Of a stretch of DNA of 64,000 bases, positions 7,919 to 15,241 are shown piece after piece. A model generated the notes under the pieces. It was not told the DNA's origin. It did no database searches and was given only the letters and a program-made list of their open reading frames with translations. A program made the translations under genes and the position numbers. The stretch is from DATGLE01 sp035294325 (GTDB taxonomy: Bacteria > Chloroflexota > Ktedonobacteria > Ktedonobacterales > Ktedonobacteraceae), in NCBI GenBank assembly GCA_035294325.1, contig DATGLE010000144.1:8513-72512 (forward strand). Direction: 5' to 3'. Position 1 is the stretch's first letter, and each line of letters opens with the position of its first letter.

Positions 7919-8353
7919 CTAGACGATAGCCTTATCGAGATTCTTGAAGAACGAGCCGAGCGAGTTATTGGTAATGCCGCGTCCGATAGGATTGTCGGCG
8001 ACAGAGATGGGGCCTTCGAGGTCAGCGTTGGCATTATAGGTGAGCAGGGTGCCATCTGGCTCATCGGAGAGATTGATCTGGCTCACAGCCTTGACCGAGC
8101 CGCCGGTGCCTTTGCGCTGCACATGAAGCTCAATATAATTGGGAGCCTGAGCGTTCGCGATATTAATGATAACTCCGTAAGGCCCTTTCAGCCCCGGAAG
8201 AGGAGTGGTAATATTCGCTTTGATGCGGCTATTATCCAGATATTCAACCGAATTGCAGCCAGGGATGCAATCCTTCAAGATCTGGGGGTTAAGAATAGCG
8301 TTAAAAACCTGTGTACGCGGAGCCTTAAATTTGTGTGAACCACTGAGTTTCAT
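7919..8353 (-). CDS. CoxG family (SRPBCC) protein, second copy
   Basis: 144 aa from the second of two close ATG codons (8353). AAGGAAGG is 8 nt upstream of this one and only 2 nt from the first ATG at 8359. It begins MKLSGSHKFKAPRTQVFNAI and has the CoxG-type helix-grip pattern, including a CIPGC segment where family members carry a CxPG motif. It is convergent to the cox block, separated by a terminator, so it is probably expressed independently. It is clearly divergent from the coxG at 6548. Its role, whether membrane attachment of a different molybdenum hydroxylase or lipid binding, is not known. Confidence 0.82.
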   Translation of the reverse strand: MKLSGSHKFKAPRTQVFNAILNPQILKDCIPGCNSVEYLDNSRIKANITTPLPGLKGPYGVIINIANAQAPNYIELHVQRKGTGGSVKAVSQINLSDEPDGTLLTYNANADLEGPISVADNPIGRGITNNSLGSFFKNLDKAIV

Positions 8354-8532
8354 ACACATTACCTTCCTTACATCAGCAAAATAACCGGTGCTCCAGATAG
8401 AGAGGAGCGAGATGAGATTTATTCTGGCTGATCTTGTGCGATCAGGTCCCCATTGTACAGATTCCTTGTTGTACTTGCAATATTTTCGAGATCACGCTTG
8501 CCAAAATTCCTATGCATAGAGCGGAGAAGATA

Positions 8533-9321
8533 GCTAAATAAAGCGGCGAAACTTATGCGGCTAATCCGGCAGCCCGACAAACGAGATCAGGAACAGCAGC
8601 CATGTCACGAAAGAAGGAGGACACAGCTTCCAGGAGCTGTTCCATGCTCTGGAACAAATGGTTATGAGTGATCTTGCGACGCAAATGCTTCCAGAAGCGC
8701 TCCACCGGATTGAGCTTGGGCGAATAGGTGGGCAAGCAGACCAGTTCCACCTCGTCCTGATGCTCAGCCAGAAAGGCTTGCACGGGCCTGGCACAGTGAA
8801 TGCGGTAATTATCCACCAGCGCATACTTTTTGCGAACCGGTTGACCAGCATCTGGCTCGATCAATTGGGAGAGCACCGAGCAGAACAAGGCGTTATCCTT
8901 GTGATCGCTGGTGGCCCAATGCAGCTTGCCACACCCCCAATGGATCAGCCCTGCTCCGTACTGCTTTTTGTTCTGACGGGGAGTGTCAATTTTGCGCTGC
9001 TGTCCCACTTTGCTCCACCAGCGCATCACGCCAGGAAGCAAGGCCAGATCGACCTCATCTTCATAATACAGGTCGATTTCCCCGGCTTGAGCTTGCCTTT
9101 GCAACTCCTGCAAGCGAGCCGCTTTCTGCTCGTATTCTGGGTCAGGGCTGCTAACCAAGAGGACCGGACGTTGCCCGCTGGAGCCTGCTCGGTGCAGGGT
9201 GCGACGCACGCAGCTTTCGCTCACTACCGGACCAGTTTACTCTTTGAGGGCCAACGCCAACAACTCGGCGATCCAGTCATTTTACCAGATTTCCCGCAGT
9301 TGTTTCGCCGCTTTATTTAGT
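8533..9321 (-). mobile_element. Short IS630-family insertion element, probably defective
   Basis: A 19-bp perfect terminal inverted repeat, CTAAATAAAGCGGCGAAAC, is at 8534-8552 and, inverted, at 9302-9320. Both ends are flanked by TA (8531-8532 and 9322-9323), the target duplicated by IS630/Tc1 elements. The element is about 789 bp and contains only the DDE half of a transposase. IS630 elements are usually about 1.1 kb, so the helix-turn-helix half is missing or the element is an internal-deletion derivative. Confidence 0.8.
8553..9224 (-). pseudogene. IS630-family transposase, N-terminally truncated
   Basis: 223 aa readable from a GTG at 9224. The DDE catalytic domain is present: the first aspartate in YEDEVDLALLP, the second in VDNYRIH, and the terminal glutamate in PTYSPKLNPVERFWKHLRR. 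Upstream in the same frame the homologous reading continues towards the terminal repeat but is broken by TAA codons at 9237-9239 and 9282-9284, both one step from CAA (Gln). The N-terminal HTH domain needed for DNA binding is absent. The gene is therefore most likely non-functional, although the DDE domain itself is intact. Confidence 0.75.
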
Positions 9322-9331
9322 TACACCCCAC

Positions 9332-9517
9332 CTGGATGATCCTGGGCTGGCACAGCTTCTCGGCTGCACCGTCGAGGCTCTCGTACATCTCAAGCTGGAC
9401 CGGCTTGCACATCCGGTCAAGTACGAGGATATTGAGCATCTCACCGTCCATGCTTATGCGGAAGCAGTGCAGCTTTCACCCCTCCTCAACCAATGATGAA
9501 GCGGTAGAACCGTGATG
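9332..9517 (+). pseudogene. Possible gene fragment interrupted by the IS630-type element
   Basis: Immediately right of the insertion element a plus-strand frame reads LDDPGLAQLLGCTVEALVHLKLDRLAHP and on to a TGA at 9515-9517, with no start codon outside the element. The composition looks like real protein, so it may be the 3' remnant of a small gene cut by the insertion. I cannot name the family. The left flank of the element (8354-8532) shows no obvious 5' half. Confidence 0.3.
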
Positions 9518-9712
9518 ATGCCTCCTGATGGCGGGAGAGCCAGAGTGTAGCAAAAGTGGTGAACACTGGCGACCAGCAGCGGTGTGAGACGAACATTTGC
9601 CGGAAGGCTCCGGGCGTCGAATGGCTGTGGCAGGCGGGATTTCCCTGTACGAACTGACGGTATTCTGCTATACTGGAAAGCGTATTTTTACTGCTTCTGG
9701 CAAATATATTAA

Positions 9713-9886
9713 GAGAGTGTCCGAGGCTCACTGCTCTCGCCGGGCGGTGGTGCGGCTCCACTGCACCCGGGGATCTCCAGGATAGTGTGAGCCAATGCGC
9801 TTCGCGCATTGGCTCACACTATCCTGGAGATCCGGCGAGCGCCGCAGGTGCGAGCCTGCTATGGGGCAGCAAATCAGACACACTCT
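9713..9886. repeat. Framed palindromic element, copy 3 (best-preserved ends)
   Basis: A perfect 30-bp inverted repeat (9771-9800 and 9804-9833) with a TTC loop and core AATGCGC-TTC-GCGCATT. The right frame is GCGAGCGCCGCAGGTGCG. The outer ends GAGAGTGTCCGA (9713-9724) and TCAGACACACTCT (9874-9886) are roughly inverted copies of each other, giving the element defined termini of the AGAGTGT type. It ends 14 nt before the glyA start. Confidence 0.88.
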
Positions 9887-9899
9887 AAGGAGAGACGCT

Positions 9900-11192
9900 A
9901 TGCCTGTAGATATAAGTGATATTGAACGCATTGTGGCGCAGCAGGAAAAGTGGCGCCAGACAGAGACGATCAACCTGATCGCCAGCGAGAACACGCCGAG
10001 TGCTGCTGTGAGGCGTATACAGAACTCGGACTTCATGGGCCGCTATGCCGAGGGGCACCCCAACGAGAATGGAAAGGTTAACCGCTACTATCAGGGAACG
10101 CAGTACATTGATCAGGTCGAGCGGATGGCGCGCGATGAGATCTGTGAACTCTTTGGCGCGAAGCAGGCCGATGTACGCCCGATCAGCGGGAATGCGGCCA
10201 ACACCGCTATCGCCCTGGGCTACCTGCGCGGCGGCGATACCGTGATCGCCAATTCAACCGATGCCGGCGGGCATATCAGCCACGGTCCCGTGGGCGTGAT
10301 TGGCCGCCGCATCCAGAATCGCGGCCAGGTGCTCAAGCTGGGCAGCGAAAAATCGGTCCATCTCCACTATTTGCCGCTGACCGAGGATCACTATCACGTC
10401 GATAGTCAGAAGACCATCGAGTTGATCGACCAGCTCTCGCCGCAGCTTGTGATTATGGGCAAGAGCCTCTTCCTCTTTCCCGAACCGGTATCCGAGGTAG
10501 CCGCCTTCTGCAAAACCAGGAATATCCCCCTGCTCTACGATGGCGCGCACGTTCTGGGGCTGATCGCCGGCGGCCAGTTTCAGGATCCGCTGCATGAGGG
10601 CGCGACGTGGATGACGGGGAGCACGCACAAGACCTTTCCCGGCCCGCAGCGCGGCGTCATCCTGGGTAATCTCGACGCCGAGGATGAAAAGAAATACTGG
10701 CCCGCCGCTGATCGAGGCGTCTTCCCTGGATCGTCCAGCAACCATCACCTCTACTCGCTCCCCGCACTGGTCGTGGCTATCCGCGAGATGAAAAAATATG
10801 GCCGCGCGTATGCGGAGCAGATCGTGCGCAACGCTCAGGCGCTTGGCCGCTATCTTGACGAACTGGGCACCCCGGTAGAGGCGCGCGAGTTTGGCTACAC
10901 CCAGAGCCACATGATCGCCGTCAACGTCGCGCAGTGGGGTGGTGGCGTCGAGGTTGCACAACGTCTGGAACAGAACGACATCATCCTCAACTACAATATG
11001 CTGCCCGGCGACGCCGATCCGCGCAACCCTTCCGGCCTGCGCGTTGGCGTGCCCGAAATGACGCGCTTCGGCATGGACGAGCAGGCGATGGGCGAGCTTG
11101 CCCAGTTGTTGCACGACGGCATTCGCGGCAAGAACGTGAAAGATGCCGTGCATGCACTGCGTGCCCGCTATATCGAAATGAAATATGTATAA
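9900..11192 (+). CDS. Serine hydroxymethyltransferase-like PLP enzyme
   Basis: 430 aa from ATG 9900, with AAGGAGAG 6 nt upstream. Fold-type I PLP enzyme of the SHMT family: the internal aldimine lysine is in TGSTHKTFPGPQRG, and the PLP-nitrogen aspartate is in LLYDGAHVLGL. SHMT interconverts serine and glycine using tetrahydrofolate. This copy is divergent from ordinary bacterial GlyA: the N-terminal substrate loop reads NSDFMGRYAEGHPNENGKVN, and the sequence after the lysine (FPGPQRGV) is more like archaeal or alpha-methylserine/threonine aldolase-type relatives. It could therefore act on another beta-hydroxy amino acid. It is a single gene between a palindromic element and a strong bidirectional hairpin. 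Confidence 0.78.
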   Translation: MPVDISDIERIVAQQEKWRQTETINLIASENTPSAAVRRIQNSDFMGRYAEGHPNENGKVNRYYQGTQYIDQVERMARDEICELFGAKQADVRPISGNAANTAIALGYLRGGDTVIANSTDAGGHISHGPVGVIGRRIQNRGQVLKLGSEKSVHLHYLPLTEDHYHVDSQKTIELIDQLSPQLVIMGKSLFLFPEPVSEVAAFCKTRNIPLLYDGAHVLGLIAGGQFQDPLHEGATWMTGSTHKTFPGPQRGVILGNLDAEDEKKYWPAADRGVFPGSSSNHHLYSLPALVVAIREMKKYGRAYAEQIVRNAQALGRYLDELGTPVEAREFGYTQSHMIAVNVAQWGGGVEVAQRLEQNDIILNYNMLPGDADPRNPSGLRVGVPEMTRFGMDEQAMGELAQLLHDGIRGKNVKDAVHALRARYIEMKYV

Positions 11193-11245
11193 GCAATAAC
11201 AGATATCACCGGCATAGCCGGTGATATCTGTTATTGCTTATACAT
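11185..11245. terminator. Perfect 29-bp hairpin, bidirectional terminator
   Basis: 11185-11213 and 11217-11245 are perfect inverted copies with a 3-nt ATA loop. The glyA-like stop codon lies inside the left arm, and the convergent kinase gene ends 2 nt beyond the right arm. There is no conserved GC frame around it, unlike the interspersed palindromic elements. It is placed to stop transcription from both sides. Confidence 0.75.
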
Positions 11246-11247
11246 GG

Positions 11248-13497
11248 TTATTTAAAGCCAAAGGCGTAGAGCTTATAATCGCCGGAGCCGACGTAGATCA
11301 TGCCGTTGGCAACGGCGGGCGAAGAATTCATAAACGTGCTCACGATATTCGCGGATGGCGCGATTGCCGGCGCGGCACCGAAGGACCAGAGTGGGCGGCA
11401 CTGCCCCGTGCAGGCAGCGTTGAAGGCGTACAGCGTGTGACTGCTGCCGCCGACGAAAACGAGGCCCCCGGCGATGGTCGGCGAAGAGAAGGCGCTCTCT
11501 CCGACAATATAGACCGCGCCCGGCCTGCACTGCTGCTCACAGGAGGCAGGAAAAGCATAGAGCCTGCCATCAGCCGAACCGGCGTAAACGATGCCATTCG
11601 CGACAGCCGGAGAAGTGATGATCGCCGCCCCAACGCTATAGGACCAGAGGGGCCGGCAATCTTTTACGCAAGAGGCGCTGAAAGCATAGAGCCTGCCATC
11701 AACCGAACCCACGTAGACGCTATGGTTAGCCACAGCGGGCGAGGAAAAAGTGCTGTCGCCAACGGGATAGGACCAGAGGGGTTGGCAATTCTGTTTACAA
11801 GAGGCACTGAAAGCGTAGAGCCTGCCGTCGGCCGAACCCGCATAGACCATATTGCCAGAGACAGCCGGAGAGGAAGCGATCACGTCACCGGTAGTGTAGG
11901 ACCAGAGTGGCTGGCAACTCCGTGTGCAGGAAGCACTGAAAGCATAGAATTTATGGTCGGCGGAGCCAACGTAGACCATGCCATGCGCGATAACTGGGGA
12001 CGCGTCGATCACATCGCCGGTAGTGTAGGACCAGAGTGGCCGGCAGTTCTGCTTGCAGGAGGCGCTGAAGGCGTAGAATTTATGATCGGCGGAGCCAACG
12101 TAGAGTATGCCGTGAGCAACGGCGGGAGAGGAATCGATGACTTCGCCGGTGGCATAGGACCAGAGTGGCCGGCAGTTCTGCTTACAGGAGGCGCTGAAGG
12201 CGTAGAGTCTGTGGTCTGCGGAGCCGACATAGATCATACCGTTAGCCACGACGGGGGATGAGCCGATGATGTTGCCAGTGGGATATGTCCAGAGCAGCGC
12301 GAGGCGCGAGACACTGGCGGGCGTGATGACTTTCTCATACGGGTTCCAATGCGTGTGCGCAGCATCGAAGCCGAACATCACGCCGTTAGCGGCTGTCACA
12401 CTGGCATACATGCGGGCCGCGCTCGCGGCGCTGGCTTCTGGATTGAGCAGGGACGCAAGTGCGCCGGAGAAAGTGAAATAGAGTAATATGCCGGCACATA
12501 TGAGCAGTACAGGTGCGGTGAGAAGAAATAGTGGGCGCCGTGAGCGTCGAGCCGCCGGGCTGGTAGCAGATATTTGCTGATCCTGCGGCTGTCCCGCAAG
12601 TGTTGTGCCCGGGGCCATCGGCTGCGATGGAGCGCTCATACGATGGGGTGAGACAACCGGTGCGTGCTCTGTCGTCTGCATGGCCTCTTCGAGCGCTGCC
12701 GCAAACGTGCGCATATCGGCAAAACGCTGCTCCGGGTCTTTCTCCAGCGCTTTCAGTACCACACGTTCAACCGCTTCTGGGATCGTTGGGACGCGCGGAC
12801 GTAAAGGAGGAGGTGGCGTTTCCTGGTGCTGCGCGATGAGGTCCCACCCTTTGCCCTGGAAAGGGAGCGCGCCGCAGAGCCATTCATAGACGCAGATGCC
12901 CAGAGCATACTGATCGCTGGCCGGGCGCGGCTTTCCACGGATCTGCTCCGGCGCGATGTACGACATGGAGCCGGCCAGGTCCTGCGTGTCCAGCGAAAGC
13001 TCTGAATGGGCGATGGCCGCGACGCCAAAATCCCCGAGCAAAACCTGATCCCTTTCCCCCAGCAGCATATTCTGGGGCTTGACATCGCGATGGATGAGCC
13101 GCGCGTCGTGGGCATACTGAAGTGCTGACGCAAGTTGCCGGACATACGAGCGTATCTGGGGAAACGAGACGAGTGAGCCTGGCGGGTGGCGCTGGCGCAG
13201 CGTCCCGTTGGGAGCATACTCCATGACCAGAAAAGGAATGCTCTCCTCGATTCCGAAATCGAGAAGCTGCACAATATTGGAATGCTTCAAGCGGAACATG
13301 TTACGGGCTTCGCGGATAAAATATGCTGTCGTATCGGTATTGGGAGTCGTGCGTATGTTGAGCAGCTTGATGGCTACAGGCGTCTGGTGGCGGATATGCT
13401 CGCCGAGATAGACCTCTCCGAAGGCGCCCCTCCCTAAGAGACGCAGCAATCGATACTCGTCTAACCGTTTCCCCTCACGGTTTTCCATAGTAGACAT
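11248..13497 (-). CDS. Transmembrane serine/threonine protein kinase with C-terminal PQQ-type beta-propeller
   Basis: 749 aa. Cytoplasmic kinase domain at about 15-270, with a Gly-rich loop (GRGAFGEV, 22-29), lysine K44 in VAIKLL, catalytic loop HRDVKPQN (136-143) and DFG (156-158). A Pro/Gln-rich linker follows, then one transmembrane helix (about 322-343). The outer part (about 380-749) is made of eight PQQ/pyrrolo-quinoline-like repeats of about 43 residues (SPAVANGxxYVGSADxxLYAFSAS type). Seven of these carry a C-x3-C pair such as CKQNC. The repeats are very similar at DNA level. It is likely a receptor kinase sensing a ligand outside the cell. It has GGAAGGGG-like sequence near the ATG and stands alone, convergent with the glyA-like gene. 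Confidence 0.92.
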   Translation of the reverse strand: MSTMENREGKRLDEYRLLRLLGRGAFGEVYLGEHIRHQTPVAIKLLNIRTTPNTDTTAYFIREARNMFRLKHSNIVQLLDFGIEESIPFLVMEYAPNGTLRQRHPPGSLVSFPQIRSYVRQLASALQYAHDARLIHRDVKPQNMLLGERDQVLLGDFGVAAIAHSELSLDTQDLAGSMSYIAPEQIRGKPRPASDQYALGICVYEWLCGALPFQGKGWDLIAQHQETPPPPLRPRVPTIPEAVERVVLKALEKDPEQRFADMRTFAAALEEAMQTTEHAPVVSPHRMSAPSQPMAPGTTLAGQPQDQQISATSPAARRSRRPLFLLTAPVLLICAGILLYFTFSGALASLLNPEASAASAARMYASVTAANGVMFGFDAAHTHWNPYEKVITPASVSRLALLWTYPTGNIIGSSPVVANGMIYVGSADHRLYAFSASCKQNCRPLWSYATGEVIDSSPAVAHGILYVGSADHKFYAFSASCKQNCRPLWSYTTGDVIDASPVIAHGMVYVGSADHKFYAFSASCTRSCQPLWSYTTGDVIASSPAVSGNMVYAGSADGRLYAFSASCKQNCQPLWSYPVGDSTFSSPAVANHSVYVGSVDGRLYAFSASCVKDCRPLWSYSVGAAIITSPAVANGIVYAGSADGRLYAFPASCEQQCRPGAVYIVGESAFSSPTIAGGLVFVGGSSHTLYAFNAACTGQCRPLWSFGAAPAIAPSANIVSTFMNSSPAVANGMIYVGSGDYKLYAFGFK

Positions 13498-13599
13498 TCC
13501 CTTCTTGCTAAGAAGTAGATTGCTATTTTAAGAAGTGGGCAGAAGGAAAAATCGGAAACACCCCGCGCCCCGCCAGGAACTGCTGTTCCTGAACTTCAT

Positions 13600-14739
13600 C
13601 TAAAGCGCGAATCCTCCCATATATTGCGCCCCGGTCCCGGCTGGCTGCCAGTTTGAGCCGTCCCACCACTTATGATAGACGGCGTGGTCCTGTCCCACCA
13701 CGAAGGTATCGATGCGCAGCGGCCCCCAGGATACCGAGGAAACGTTGGAGTGTGCATTGTGCTCCTGGTCGTCGAAGGCCGGGTCCCATCTGTTCAGCGC
13801 CCACCATTTAAGGTGGACGGAATTGTCCTGCTGCACGATGAAGGTATCGAGGAAGCCGGGCTTGCGCGAAACGCACGAGACATCTGAGATCACGGTCCCA
13901 CCGAGATATTCATAAGTATTCAAACCGGGCCGCCAGTGTGTGCCATCCCACGTTTTATGATAGAGAGCATGATCCTGCTGGACGACGAATAGATCAATGC
14001 GATTGGCTCCCCATGATATAGCAGAGATATTGGAAATGACATTCCCTCCCAGGTCCTCATAAGAAGTGGGCGTAGGGAGCCAGCGCGAGCCATTCCACCA
14101 TTTGTGATAGATCGTGTGGTCACTGCCGACGAAAAAGATATCGATACGGCCCGGCGCCGGCGCTACCGGGGCGATGTCGGATGTGGCGTAACCCCCAAGA
14201 TCCTCAACAGGGAGCCAGTGCGAGCCGTTCCACCACTGATGATAGACAGCGTGATCGCGCCCGACGAAAAACAGGTCGAGGCGCCGGGATCCGTGGGCAG
14301 CCACGGCGGAGACGTTGGAGATGGCATAGTCGCCGAGGCGTTCGTAGGAAGTTGCGCCGGGAAGCCAGCCCGATCTGACCAGCCATTTGTGATAGATGGC
14401 GTGGTCGCGCCCGACGAAAAAGATATCGACGCGGCCCGGCGTCGGCGAGATCGAGGTGATGCTGGAGGTGGCGTAGCCGCCGAGATCTTCATAGCCGGTG
14501 AGGGATGGCTGCCACTGTGTCCCATCCCACCATTTATGATAGATAGCGTGATCCTGCCCTACAATAAAAAGATCCGCGCGGTTCTCTCCCCATGACACCG
14601 ATGATACGCCGGAAGCAAAACCGGCAGGCATGTCGGGAGCCGTCGTTCGATTCTGACCGGCGAGAGCCGCGCCGCCTGGGGAGAGACCTGTTACGATCAG
14701 CATTATCGTCGTCAGAGCCAGGCATAGCAGTTTTGGCAA
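13600..14739 (-). CDS. Secreted seven-bladed PLL-type beta-propeller lectin-like protein
   Basis: 379 aa from TTG 14739; AAAGGA lies 8 nt upstream and the frame then starts with a signal peptide (MPKLLCLALTTIMLIV, cleavage around GGAALAG). The mature protein consists of seven repeats of about 48 residues, each with DHAxYHKWWDGxxWxP, then YEDLGG and xDIFFVGxD. This is the pattern of the PLL/DUF346 family of bacterial sugar-binding propellers. The first half-repeat (SSVSWGENRADLFIVGQD) at the N-terminus completes the last blade at the C-terminus, giving a velcro-closed seven-bladed propeller. No catalytic domain is attached. It is likely an extracellular carbohydrate-binding protein; fucose specificity is known for some relatives but cannot be assigned here. 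Confidence 0.85.
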   Translation of the reverse strand: MPKLLCLALTTIMLIVTGLSPGGAALAGQNRTTAPDMPAGFASGVSSVSWGENRADLFIVGQDHAIYHKWWDGTQWQPSLTGYEDLGGYATSSITSISPTPGRVDIFFVGRDHAIYHKWLVRSGWLPGATSYERLGDYAISNVSAVAAHGSRRLDLFFVGRDHAVYHQWWNGSHWLPVEDLGGYATSDIAPVAPAPGRIDIFFVGSDHTIYHKWWNGSRWLPTPTSYEDLGGNVISNISAISWGANRIDLFVVQQDHALYHKTWDGTHWRPGLNTYEYLGGTVISDVSCVSRKPGFLDTFIVQQDNSVHLKWWALNRWDPAFDDQEHNAHSNVSSVSWGPLRIDTFVVGQDHAVYHKWWDGSNWQPAGTGAQYMGGFAL

Positions 14740-15241
14740 CGCGCGAGTCCTTTCCGCTTGCAGCTTAGAAATATGTAACCTTCCATGTATAGTTGCGCGG
14801 TTTATTGCGCTATCAGACCGCTCTAAAGGGCCGACGAGATGCGATAATGCAGTTTAAGTTTTTTAACCGATAACTTCGAGCGCGCGTATTCTCGAATGTA
14901 AAAGGTAAAGAGCATCATCGCGCGGCTACGCATGGAGAAATACCCACTCTGAATGCTTTTTTCTTTGCTGGAATTTTAACATAAATGGGAAGCGCTGTAC
15001 TCAATGTACCCCCATCTACTTATATAGACGAAGCAGGTTGCATCGATATAACGTTTAAGCGGGCGGTAACTAATCAGGTCTTCCCATTCCCTGACGGCTC
15101 AGCGCCTGCGGCGCCTGGCAAGCGTGAGTGGTGAATGGGTGGCCCCACCCACTCACCACTCACGGGCAGGCCGTTGAAGGTGGCAAGAGGACAGGATGGC
15201 CTTGACCTGCTCAATGGCTGATTCGTCGTTGGGAGCAAGAG
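14740..15241. other. 502-bp intergenic region between the lectin-like gene and ligA
   Basis: AT-richer upstream part (14760-15060) that should carry the promoter of the lectin-like gene, and a GC-rich part (15085-15180) with a hairpin related to the palindromic family. No coding frame convinces me here. Confidence 0.5.
15085..15170. repeat. Palindromic element variant downstream of ligA
   Basis: CGTGAGTGGTGAATGGGTGG (15123-15142) pairs with CCACCCACTCACCACTCACG (15145-15164) with one mismatch and a 2-nt loop. The left flank CCTGACGGCTCAGCGCCTGC resembles the last bases of this window (63970-63990), which suggests a sub-family with a different frame. It may also end ligA transcription. Confidence 0.6.

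Noticed and set aside
11221..12261. 346-codon plus-strand frame made of repeats
   Set aside because: Antisense to the PQQ repeats of the kinase; the apparent protein repeats only mirror the propeller blades.
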